A stretch of DNA of 10,582 nucleotides from an uncultured Collinsella sp. (lineage in GTDB: Bacteria; Actinomycetota; Coriobacteriia; Coriobacteriales; Coriobacteriaceae), in the NCBI GenBank assembly GCA_900554595.1, contig USHZ01000060.1:1-10582 (forward strand). Direction: 5' to 3'. Each line of letters starts with the position of its first letter. The stretch's first letter is position 1. Both the position numbers and the translations under genes were made by a program. A model generated the notes under the pieces. It did not search any database, was not told where the DNA came from, and was given only the letters and a program-made list of their open reading frames with translations. This document shows, piece after piece, positions 1 to 5,642 of this stretch.

Positions 1-456
1 TTCGACGACCTGGGCGTGTCGCAGCGCTGGACCAACAAGTTCAGCGAGGTCGGCATCGAGACGGTCGGCGACCTGGTCGGCAAGTCCGAGGAGGATCTGC
101 TGCGCATCGATGGCATCGGTGCCAAGGCGATCGAGGAGCTCCGTGACGGCTTGGAGGCCCACGACCTGCTCTACATCCTCGAGAACAACGACGACGTTGC
201 CGACGAGGAAGACCTCTCGCAGCTGCTGCAGATGGTCTTTAGCCCCGACGGTCCGGACGACATCCTGCTGGGCACCTCCGCCACGCCGACGCATCACGCC
301 GACGCCGACGAGGAGCTCCTGGGCGCCCCGATCGACGACAAGAAGGCTCCCGCCAACGGTGCCATCAACGAGGACATGGCTTCCCTCGACGAGCTACTCA
401 ACCAGCTCGTAGACACCGACGACGCCGAAGAGGCCAAGGACAACGACGAGGAATAA
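1..456 (+). CDS. rpoC: Probable RNA polymerase beta' subunit, C-terminal end (5'-truncated), with alpha-CTD-like helix-hairpin-helix module and acidic tail
   Basis: The reading frame is open from base 1 and stops at TAA 454-456, giving 151 residues of a gene that begins outside the window. Residues 1-57 form a helix-hairpin-helix domain (GDLV near 23-26, then IDGIGAKAIEEL) that aligns without gaps to the E. coli alpha-subunit CTD as I remember it. Residues 58-151 are acidic and probably largely disordered, with short leucine-rich patches (DLSQLLQMV, DEELLG, LDELLNQLV). The rpoC assignment rests on position: rpoB-rpoC commonly precedes rpsL-rpsG-fusA, and rpsL follows here after a two-gene insert. 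A true rpoA normally ends soon after its CTD and lies with rplQ, so it fits less well. NusA, which can also carry C-terminal helix-hairpin-helix repeats, is the other alternative. The domain is clear; the gene name is inferred. An intrinsic terminator follows 26 bp after the stop. Confidence 0.6.
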   Translation, partial: FDDLGVSQRWTNKFSEVGIETVGDLVGKSEEDLLRIDGIGAKAIEELRDGLEAHDLLYILENNDDVADEEDLSQLLQMVFSPDGPDDILLGTSATPTHHADADEELLGAPIDDKKAPANGAINEDMASLDELLNQLVDTDDAEEAKDNDEE

Positions 457-482
457 TTTCCTAGTACGTTAACCGCCCTTCC

Positions 483-518
483 AAAGACCCGCTTCCCAAC
501 AGGGGAGCGGGTCTTTTT
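483..518 (+). terminator. Intrinsic terminator after the probable rpoC
   Basis: A 15-bp stem (483-497 with 502-516, one G-T wobble) closes a 4-nt AACA loop, and its right arm ends in a run of five T. It lies 26 bp past the stop codon and should end the upstream operon, isolating it from the sigma-factor module. The left arm begins with AAA, so it may also work weakly on the minus strand, but no minus-strand gene ends here. Confidence 0.93.
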
Positions 519-527
519 CGTTGAAGA

Positions 528-552
528 AAACCTGCCAATAAGGGACAGGTTT
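528..552. other. Short inverted repeat downstream of the terminator
   Basis: AAACCTG at 528-534 is repeated inverted as CAGGTTT at 546-552, with 11 nt between and an ATTTT stretch after. It could be a weak back-up terminator or simply a small hairpin. Nothing else in 519-580 looks functional. Confidence 0.35.
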
Positions 553-580
553 ATTTTGGTCGGCTTTTCATGCTTGAATT

Positions 581-609
581 TGAAACATTTCGCCCGACAA
601 GAGCGTATC
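581..609 (+). promoter_or_regulatory. Candidate ECF-type promoter for the sigma/anti-sigma pair
   Basis: TGAAAC at 581-586 is followed after 17 bp by CGTATC at 604-609. TGAAAC with CGTA about 16-17 bp downstream is the classical pattern of ECF promoters of the SigW type, and ECF sigma genes usually drive themselves. The predicted transcript would begin near 615, leaving a leader of about 40 nt before the sigma gene. No convincing vegetative promoter was seen in the same interval. Autoregulation is inferred. Confidence 0.55.
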
Positions 610-641
610 TATGGTGAGGGCCTCATCGAGAACCATTAATG

Positions 642-660
642 TCACCGGGAGGTGATTATG
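642..660 (+). promoter_or_regulatory. Very strong ribosome-binding site of the sigma gene, partly inside a small hairpin
   Basis: GGAGGTGAT (648-656) is a nine-base match to the 16S anti-Shine-Dalgarno and lies directly before ATG 658. This fixes the start at 658 rather than at the in-frame GTG 652, which sits inside the ribosome-binding site. TCACC (642-646) can pair with GGTGA (651-655) around a GGGA loop, so part of the site may be masked. Confidence 0.6.
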
Positions 661-1176
661 GAAGAACAAGCTTTTAGACAGGCGGTCGAAGACCACCGGG
701 ATGTCGTGTTTCGGATCGCATTGACGTATCTGCGTGATCGCGCTGACGCCGACGATGTCGCTCAAGACGTCTTTCTTAAGTTGCTCAAAAGCGACGCGCA
801 ATTTGAAAACTGGGAGCATCTTCGTCGATGGCTTATCCGGGTCACGATCAATGAATGCAAATCGCTCTTTCGAAAACCGTGGAGGCGCGTGGAGGATATT
901 GAGAATCTGGCCGATTCGCTTTCGACGGCGCAGGAGGAGACCAAGGCGGTCCTGTCAGACGTTATGCGACTTCCGGAGCGATTCCGTGTTCCCATCGTGC
1001 TCTATTACTATCTGGGCTTCTCGACTTCAGAGATTGCCGAGTTGCTGCATGTGCCAGCCGCGACCGTTCGAACGCGTTTAGCTCGTGGTCGATCGAAGCT
1101 CAAATTCATCCTAGAGGAGGGCGACCGTGAAATCCAATCAAATCAAGCAGGCCTTCGAGTCCATCCAAGCCGATAG
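658..1176 (+). CDS. ECF-family RNA polymerase sigma factor
   Basis: The protein is 172 residues, the normal size for a minimal ECF sigma factor with only regions 2 and 4. Region 2 spans about residues 8-75 and contains the typical core-binding and -10-recognition segment (DVAQDVFLKLL at 33-43, then WLIRVTINECKSLFR). Region 4 spans about 96-150, with LPERFRVPIVLYYYLGFSTSEIAELL leading into a helix-turn-helix (VPAATVRTRLARGRSKLK) that would read the -35 element. It would direct RNA polymerase to a small regulon, probably for envelope or antimicrobial stress, when released by its membrane partner. That partner starts at 1127, so the two genes overlap by 50 bp and are probably translationally coupled. 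The ECF-like promoter at 581-609 suggests autoregulation. Codon use is less biased than in the flanking probable rpoC and ribosomal-protein genes. The regulon and inducing signal cannot be told from the sequence. Confidence 0.93.
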   Translation: MEEQAFRQAVEDHRDVVFRIALTYLRDRADADDVAQDVFLKLLKSDAQFENWEHLRRWLIRVTINECKSLFRKPWRRVEDIENLADSLSTAQEETKAVLSDVMRLPERFRVPIVLYYYLGFSTSEIAELLHVPAATVRTRLARGRSKLKFILEEGDREIQSNQAGLRVHPSR

Positions 1177-2203
1177 CGATCTTGCCGACCGTGTTATTGA
1201 TGCTGTTGCGGGTGAGCCGCTTCATCGAAAGGGCCACGCGAAGCCTCTGTATGTTGCCGTGATCGGATGTCTTGCCGGAGTGCTGGCGACCGGAGGGGTC
1301 GCCTACGCCGTCGTCAATTCCAGTTATTTTGCCTCTGCCTGGGGAAACCATGGCAACGGAGAGTCCGTTACCTGGACAAATGGCGGCTCGTCGGGGACGA
1401 AATATACCTACACCAGAGAGTTTGGTGATGGTATCGCGCCCCAAAGCCTGGAGGGTGCAGTCCAGAAGGTCAATCTGTCCGTCGAGGGCAACGGCTATAC
1501 GCTCGACATTCATGAGATGGCAATCGACGAGAACGGTTGCGGTGCTGTGACGTTTACATTGTCCAATCCGAATGGCGTTAACTACTACAAGCCGGCGGCA
1601 GAGCTTGGCGAACTTGTTCTCTATGGTGAAGAAGAAGGGGGCGTCAGTACGCCCGAAATGAACTTCGGCGAGGAATGGGCTGACACGCGCTGCACAATCG
1701 ATAAGGACACATCAAGCGACACGGTCATTAACGGCACGATGTACTTTGCCTCACCGGATCGCGATCGAGATTTGCAACATGCGGTCACCTGGAATATCAG
1801 ATGGACGGAGGGCGAAGGTGAGGATGCGAAAGTGATCGAGGTGTCGACGCCCGAGTTTAGCGTCGGAGCGTACGTCGATACAAAGGAGCTCCGCTCCGAC
1901 GACTCGCCTCTCGAGATCAGCCCGTTTTCCATCCAGACGCACATCGATGATCTGGGCTATGAAGCAGTTGATCATAAACTGACCGTCACCTACAGGGATG
2001 GGTCAGAGCAGATTATCGAAGATGACGACGCAGGGGCGTACAATTTCTATGTTTCGATGGCACGCAATAGCGGAGAGAACATTTGGGTGCCGACAAAACT
2101 GATCAATGTCGATCAAGTGGTCTCAGTAACGCTTGAGGGCACGAGATACACATCAACAGGAGAGACCGAAACAGAAGTACCCTTTACCATCATCTATTCG
2201 TAA
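1127..2203 (+). CDS. Putative membrane-anchored anti-sigma factor with large extracytoplasmic domain (DUF4179-like)
   Basis: The protein has 358 residues from GTG 1127, a start supported by GAGGAGG at 1114-1120 with 6 nt spacing. Residues 1-40 are cytoplasmic and contain an amphipathic stretch (IKQAFESIQADSDLADRVIDAV) like the short N-termini of non-zinc anti-sigma partners of Firmicutes ECF factors. No His-x3-Cys-x2-Cys zinc motif is present. Residues 41-63 form one transmembrane helix. Residues 64-358 lie outside and look beta-rich, with GYTLDIHEMAIDENG and VTFTLSNPNGVN resembling DUF4179-type sensor domains. The likely role is to hold the upstream sigma factor at the membrane until an external signal frees it. 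The evidence is the overlapping gene pair and the topology, not a recognised catalytic motif, so the family name is tentative. A terminator follows directly. Confidence 0.7.
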   Translation: MKSNQIKQAFESIQADSDLADRVIDAVAGEPLHRKGHAKPLYVAVIGCLAGVLATGGVAYAVVNSSYFASAWGNHGNGESVTWTNGGSSGTKYTYTREFGDGIAPQSLEGAVQKVNLSVEGNGYTLDIHEMAIDENGCGAVTFTLSNPNGVNYYKPAAELGELVLYGEEEGGVSTPEMNFGEEWADTRCTIDKDTSSDTVINGTMYFASPDRDRDLQHAVTWNIRWTEGEGEDAKVIEVSTPEFSVGAYVDTKELRSDDSPLEISPFSIQTHIDDLGYEAVDHKLTVTYRDGSEQIIEDDDAGAYNFYVSMARNSGENIWVPTKLINVDQVVSVTLEGTRYTSTGETETEVPFTIIYS

Positions 2204-2210
2204 GATTTGG

Positions 2211-2243
2211 GGCCGCTTCCTACTAGGGGAAGCGGCCTCTTTT
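2211..2243 (+). terminator. Intrinsic terminator of the sigma/anti-sigma operon
   Basis: A perfect 10-bp GC-rich stem (GGCCGCTTCC 2211-2220 with 2228-2237) encloses a 7-nt loop and runs into TCTTTT. It begins 7 bp after the anti-sigma stop codon. Confidence 0.93.
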
Positions 2244-2326
2244 GCGGTAAATGGGCGGTTAAAGCGAGCGGTATTCGTCTGAATTTCGGAAGTATGCGGC
2301 AAAATCTTGATAGGCCGCCCGGGCCG

Positions 2327-2361
2327 GGAATCCGCCCCCCGCACAGGAGGGGATTCCTTTT
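2327..2361 (+). terminator. Second terminator-like hairpin in the anti-sigma/rpsL gap
   Basis: GGAATCC (2327-2333) pairs with GGATTCC (2351-2357). A C-run and a G-run extend the stem inward with a bulge and a mismatch, and TTTTGTGT follows. It looks like a true intrinsic terminator, but no gene ends just before it. It may back up the terminator at 2211-2243 or end a short untranslated transcript. Confidence 0.65.
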
Positions 2362-2390
2362 GTGTAGGCTTTGCGGAAATGTGCCAATTT

Positions 2391-2446
2391 TAGGATACGC
2401 CCGGCGGCGTGGTCTGTTGACGGCACAGCTAACGCCACGTATCCTA
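2391..2446. repeat. Inverted repeat overlapping the rpsL promoter
   Basis: TAGGATACG (2391-2399) is exactly mirrored by CGTATCCTA (2438-2446), with 38 bp between. A second pair inside, GGCGT (2406-2410) and ACGCC (2432-2436), could extend a cruciform. The right arm contains the -10 element of the rpsL promoter. Confidence 0.6.
2417..2445 (+). promoter_or_regulatory. Vegetative promoter of the rpsL-rpsG-fusA-rpsJ operon
   Basis: TTGACG (2417-2422) and TATCCT (2440-2445) are separated by the optimal 17 bp. Transcription should start near 2452, giving a leader of about 87 nt before rpsL. The leader can fold: AGGGG (2465-2469) with CCCCT (2478-2482), and ATCGA (2446-2450) with TCGAT (2482-2486) as an alternative outer stem. 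This is the only good promoter seen between the last terminator and rpsL. Confidence 0.75.
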
Positions 2447-2538
2447 TCGAACTGCGTGTTTCGTAGGGGGATGCTGACCCCTCGATTCAAGCCGTTGCAC
2501 TTTACAGAAAGCTGGAATCATTCGAGAAGGAGTACGCT

Positions 2539-2916
2539 TTGCCTACTATTAACCAGCTGGTTCGCCAGGGCCGTCGTTCCGTGCCCAAGAAGTCCAAGAA
2601 CGCTGCTCTGCAGCACAACTCCCAGAAGCGCGGCGTGTGCACCCGCGTCTTCACCACGAGCCCCAAGAAGCCGAACTCGGCTCTTCGTAAGGTTGCCCGT
2701 GTTCGCCTTGTCAACGGCATCGAAGTTACTGCTTACATCCCGGGTGAGGGCCACAACCTGCAGGAGCACTCCATCGTGCTCGTCCGCGGCGGTCGTGTCC
2801 GTGACCTCCCTGGTGTCCGTTATCACGTCATCCGTGGCGCCTACGACGCTGCTCCGGTCCAGAACCGTATGCAGGCCCGTTCCAAGTACGGTGCTAAGCG
2901 CCCCAAGGCTAAATAA
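2539..2916 (+). CDS. rpsL: 30S ribosomal protein S12
   Basis: S12 sits at the decoding centre and helps control accuracy of codon reading. The 125-residue protein is a full-length, unmistakable match (PTINQLVRQGRR at the start, QKRGVCTRVFTTSPKKPNSALRK in the middle, ARSKYGAKRPK at the end). The start is TTG 2539, with AAGGAG at 2527-2532 and 6 nt spacing; no in-frame ATG is nearby. Lys43 and Asp89, the latter modified by RimO in other bacteria, are present. Residue 88 is Arg (CGT, 2800-2802) where E. coli and Mycobacterium have Lys, and K88R is a known streptomycin-resistance change there. It is the first gene of the operon, driven by the promoter at 2417-2445. Confidence 0.98.
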   Translation: MPTINQLVRQGRRSVPKKSKNAALQHNSQKRGVCTRVFTTSPKKPNSALRKVARVRLVNGIEVTAYIPGEGHNLQEHSIVLVRGGRVRDLPGVRYHVIRGAYDAAPVQNRMQARSKYGAKRPKAK

Positions 2917-2941
2917 GCCAGATAACGTTTTGATACTTTCG

Positions 2942-2967
2942 CCGTGTGCCGCCTAAGCGCCGCACGG
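2942..2967 (+). promoter_or_regulatory. Hairpin in the rpsL-rpsG intercistronic RNA, possible S7 autoregulatory site
   Basis: The 11-nt arms 2942-2952 and 2957-2967 pair around a CTAA loop with one T-G wobble and one C-C mismatch. No T-run follows, so it is not a terminator. In E. coli the S12-S7 gap of the str mRNA binds S7 and represses translation. The position here is the same, but the similarity is one of location only. Confidence 0.4.
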
Positions 2968-2989
2968 TAGACACTTAAGGAGATTTCAC

Positions 2990-3463
2990 ATGCCGCGTCG
3001 TGCAGCAGCTAATCGTCGTGAGGTTCAGCCTGACGCCGTTTACAACAACCGCCTGGTGACTCAGCTCATCAACAAGGTCCTTCTTGACGGCAAGAAGGCC
3101 ACCGCTGAGCGCATCGTTTACACCGCTTTCGAGATCGTTGCCGAGAAGTCCGAGGGTGGCGACGCTCTCGCTACCTTCAAGAAGGCTATGGACAACGTCA
3201 AGCCCACGCTCGAGGTTAAGCCCAAGCGTGTCGGTGGCGCTACCTATCAGGTCCCGATGGAGGTCAACTCCCGTCGTTCCACCGCTCTGGGTATCCGCTG
3301 GATCGTCAACTTCTCCCGCGCTCGCAAGGAGAAGACCATGGCCGAGCGTCTCGCCAATGAGATCCTCGACGCTTCCAACGGCCTGGGCGCTTCCGTCAAG
3401 AAGCGTGAGGACGTCTTCAAGATGGCCGAGGCCAACCGCGCGTTCTCTCACTATCGTTGGTAA
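2990..3463 (+). CDS. rpsG: 30S ribosomal protein S7
   Basis: S7 is a primary 16S rRNA-binding protein that starts assembly of the 30S head and lines the E site. The 157-residue product matches the family end to end: PRRAAANRREVQPDAVYNN at the N-terminus, the RNA-binding stretch VPMEVNSRRSTALGIRWIV in the middle, and the typical C-terminal segment ending in HYRW. The ATG start is supported by AAGGAGA at 2977-2983 with 6 nt spacing. It lies 73 bp after rpsL and 19 bp before fusA in one operon. The preceding gap holds a hairpin that could serve S7 feedback control. Confidence 0.98.
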   Translation: MPRRAAANRREVQPDAVYNNRLVTQLINKVLLDGKKATAERIVYTAFEIVAEKSEGGDALATFKKAMDNVKPTLEVKPKRVGGATYQVPMEVNSRRSTALGIRWIVNFSRARKEKTMAERLANEILDASNGLGASVKKREDVFKMAEANRAFSHYRW

Positions 3464-3482
3464 GTTAAGGTAAGGAACTAAC

Positions 3483-5582
3483 ATGGCTAAGCCTAAGTAC
3501 AAGCTTTCCGATACCCGTAACATCGGCATCATGGCCCACATCGATGCCGGTAAGACCACCACGACCGAGCGTATTCTTTACTACACCGGTAAGACCCACA
3601 AGATCGGTGAGGTTCATGAGGGCGCTGCCACCATGGACTGGATGGTTCAGGAGCAGGAGCGCGGCGTAACCATTACCTCCGCTGCTACCACGTGCTTCTG
3701 GAACAAGGACGGTAAGGACTACCGCATCCAGATCATCGACACCCCGGGCCACGTTGACTTCACCGCCGAGGTCGAGCGCTGCCTGCGCGTCCTCGATGGT
3801 GCTGTCGCCGTCTTCGACGCCGTTGCCGGCGTTCAGCCCCAGTCTGAGACCGTTTGGCGTCAGGCTTCCACCTTCAACGTCCCCCGCATCGCCTTCATCA
3901 ACAAGTATGACCGCGTGGGCGCTGACTTCTTCAACGCTATCGAGACCATGAAGGATCGTCTCGACGCTAACGCCGTGGCCGCTCAGGTCCCGATGGGCGC
4001 CGAGGACAACTTCTGGGGCGTCATCGACCTGGTCACCATGACTGCATGGGACTTCAAGGCCGACGAGAAGGGCATGACCTACCCCGAGCCGATGGACGAG
4101 ATCCCGGCTGAGTTTGCCGACATCGCTGCCACCAAGCGCGAGGAGCTCCTCGACGCTGCTGCCAGCTTTGACGACGAGCTCATGGAGAAGATCCTCATGG
4201 AGGAGGACTTCACCGTCGAGGAGCTCAAGGCTGCTCTGCGCAAGGGCGTTCTGGCCAACGAGCTCAACCTCGTCTTCGTGGGCTCCGCCTACAAGAACAA
4301 GGGCGTCCAGGAGCTGCTCGACGCTGTCGTCGACTACCTGCCCAGCCCGCTCGACGTTGAGGCCGTCACCGGTACCGATCCGGACACCGGCGAGGAGATC
4401 CAGCGTCATCCTTCCTTCGACGAGCCCTTCTCCGGCCTGGTCTTTAAGATCATGACCGACCCGTTCGTCGGTAAGCTCACCTACGTCCGCGTTTACTCCG
4501 GCCGCGCTGAGTCCGGCTCCTACGTGGTCAACGCTTCCAACGGTCAGCGCGAGCGCCTCGGCCGCATTCTCGAGATGAACGCCGCCGAGCGTATCGACCG
4601 TGACGACGCTGCCGCCGGCGACATCGTCGCTTGCGTCGGCTTCAAGAACTCCACCACCGGTGACACCCTGTGCGCCGAGGGCAAGGAGATCGTCCTCGAG
4701 AAGATCGAGTTCGCTAAGCCCGTTATCGACGTTGCCATTGAGCCCAAGACCAAGGCCGAGCAGGACAAGATGTCCCTGGCTCTGACCAAGCTCGCCGAGG
4801 AGGACCCGACCTTCCAGGTGTCCACCAACCACGAGACCGGCCAGACCATCATCGCCGGCATGGGCGAGCTGCACCTCGAGATCATCGTCGACCGTCTGCT
4901 CCGTGAGTTCAAGGTTGACGCTAACGTTGGTAAGCCCCAGGTTGCCTACCGCGAGACCGCTGGTCACGACGTCGAGAAGGCTGAGGGCAAGTTCGTCCGT
5001 CAGTCCGGTGGTCGCGGTCAGTACGGCCACGCCGTCATCAAGCTCGAGAAGATGGAGGAGGGCTTCGGCTACGAGTTCGTCAACGCTATCGTCGGCGGCG
5101 TCGTGCCCAAGGAGTACATCCCGTCCATCGACAAGGGCATCCAGGAGGCCCTGAACACCGGTGTTATCGCCGGCTTCCCGGTCCTCGACGTCAAGGTCAC
5201 CCTGTTCGACGGTTCTTACCACGAGGTCGACTCCTCCGAGGCCGCCTTCAAGATCGCCGGTTCCATGGCTATCAAGGACGCCCTCAAGAAGTCCGATCCG
5301 CAGCTGCTCGAGCCGATCATGGCTGTCGAGGTCGAGACCCCCGAGCAGTACATGGGCGACGTTATGGGCAACCTCTCCGGTCGCCGCGGCAAGATCGAGG
5401 GCATGGAGGATCGCAAGAACAGCAAGCTCATCCGTGCCAAGGTGCCGCTGGGCGAGATGTTCGGTTACGCTACCGACCTTCGCTCCCAGACCCAGGGCCG
5501 TGCATCCTACACGATGCAGTTCGACTCTTATGAGCCCGCGCCCAAGTCCATCGTGGACGAGGTCATGAGCAAGAACGCCTAA
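3483..5582 (+). CDS. fusA: Translation elongation factor G (EF-G)
   Basis: EF-G is the GTPase that drives tRNA-mRNA translocation on the ribosome and helps in recycling. The product has 699 residues, the normal length. GTPase motifs are all visible: P-loop AHIDAGKTT (18-26), switch region RGVTITSAA (60-68), DTPGH (86-90, with the catalytic His90), and G4 NKYD (140-143), where most EF-Gs I know read NKMD. Later domains are intact, including EEDPTFQV and GMGELHLEI of domain III and SGGRGQYGHAVI of domain IV. It starts 19 bp after rpsG with AAGGAA at 3472-3477. Codons are extremely biased, as expected for high expression. It is canonical EF-G rather than a ribosome-protection resistance protein. 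No tuf gene follows, unlike the usual str operon. Confidence 0.98.
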   Translation: MAKPKYKLSDTRNIGIMAHIDAGKTTTTERILYYTGKTHKIGEVHEGAATMDWMVQEQERGVTITSAATTCFWNKDGKDYRIQIIDTPGHVDFTAEVERCLRVLDGAVAVFDAVAGVQPQSETVWRQASTFNVPRIAFINKYDRVGADFFNAIETMKDRLDANAVAAQVPMGAEDNFWGVIDLVTMTAWDFKADEKGMTYPEPMDEIPAEFADIAATKREELLDAAASFDDELMEKILMEEDFTVEELKAALRKGVLANELNLVFVGSAYKNKGVQELLDAVVDYLPSPLDVEAVTGTDPDTGEEIQRHPSFDEPFSGLVFKIMTDPFVGKLTYVRVYSGRAESGSYVVNASNGQRERLGRILEMNAAERIDRDDAAAGDIVACVGFKNSTTGDTLCAEGKEIVLEKIEFAKPVIDVAIEPKTKAEQDKMSLALTKLAEEDPTFQVSTNHETGQTIIAGMGELHLEIIVDRLLREFKVDANVGKPQVAYRETAGHDVEKAEGKFVRQSGGRGQYGHAVIKLEKMEEGFGYEFVNAIVGGVVPKEYIPSIDKGIQEALNTGVIAGFPVLDVKVTLFDGSYHEVDSSEAAFKIAGSMAIKDALKKSDPQLLEPIMAVEVETPEQYMGDVMGNLSGRRGKIEGMEDRKNSKLIRAKVPLGEMFGYATDLRSQTQGRASYTMQFDSYEPAPKSIVDEVMSKNA

Positions 5583-5642
5583 GTTCGAGCTCCCTGTTAC
5601 GTAATCCGCGAGAACATCTCTCGCACTCTTTGGAGGTTTAAG

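Noticed and set aside
652..657. GTG at 652 as the start of the sigma factor
   Set aside because: It lies inside the Shine-Dalgarno sequence itself; ATG 658 is correctly spaced.
568..819. A minus-strand open frame of 83 codons opposite the sigma gene start
   Set aside because: It overlaps the clear sigma coding region and its promoter and shows no protein signature.
2194..2490. A minus-strand open frame of 98 codons in the anti-sigma/rpsL gap
   Set aside because: It crosses two terminators and the promoter, has no ribosome-binding site I could support, and no recognisable protein features.
2207..2956. A 249-codon plus-strand open frame spanning the intergenic region and rpsL
   Set aside because: It starts inside a terminator and reads rpsL out of frame into low-complexity Ser/Arg/Thr/Pro sequence. 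It is a shadow.
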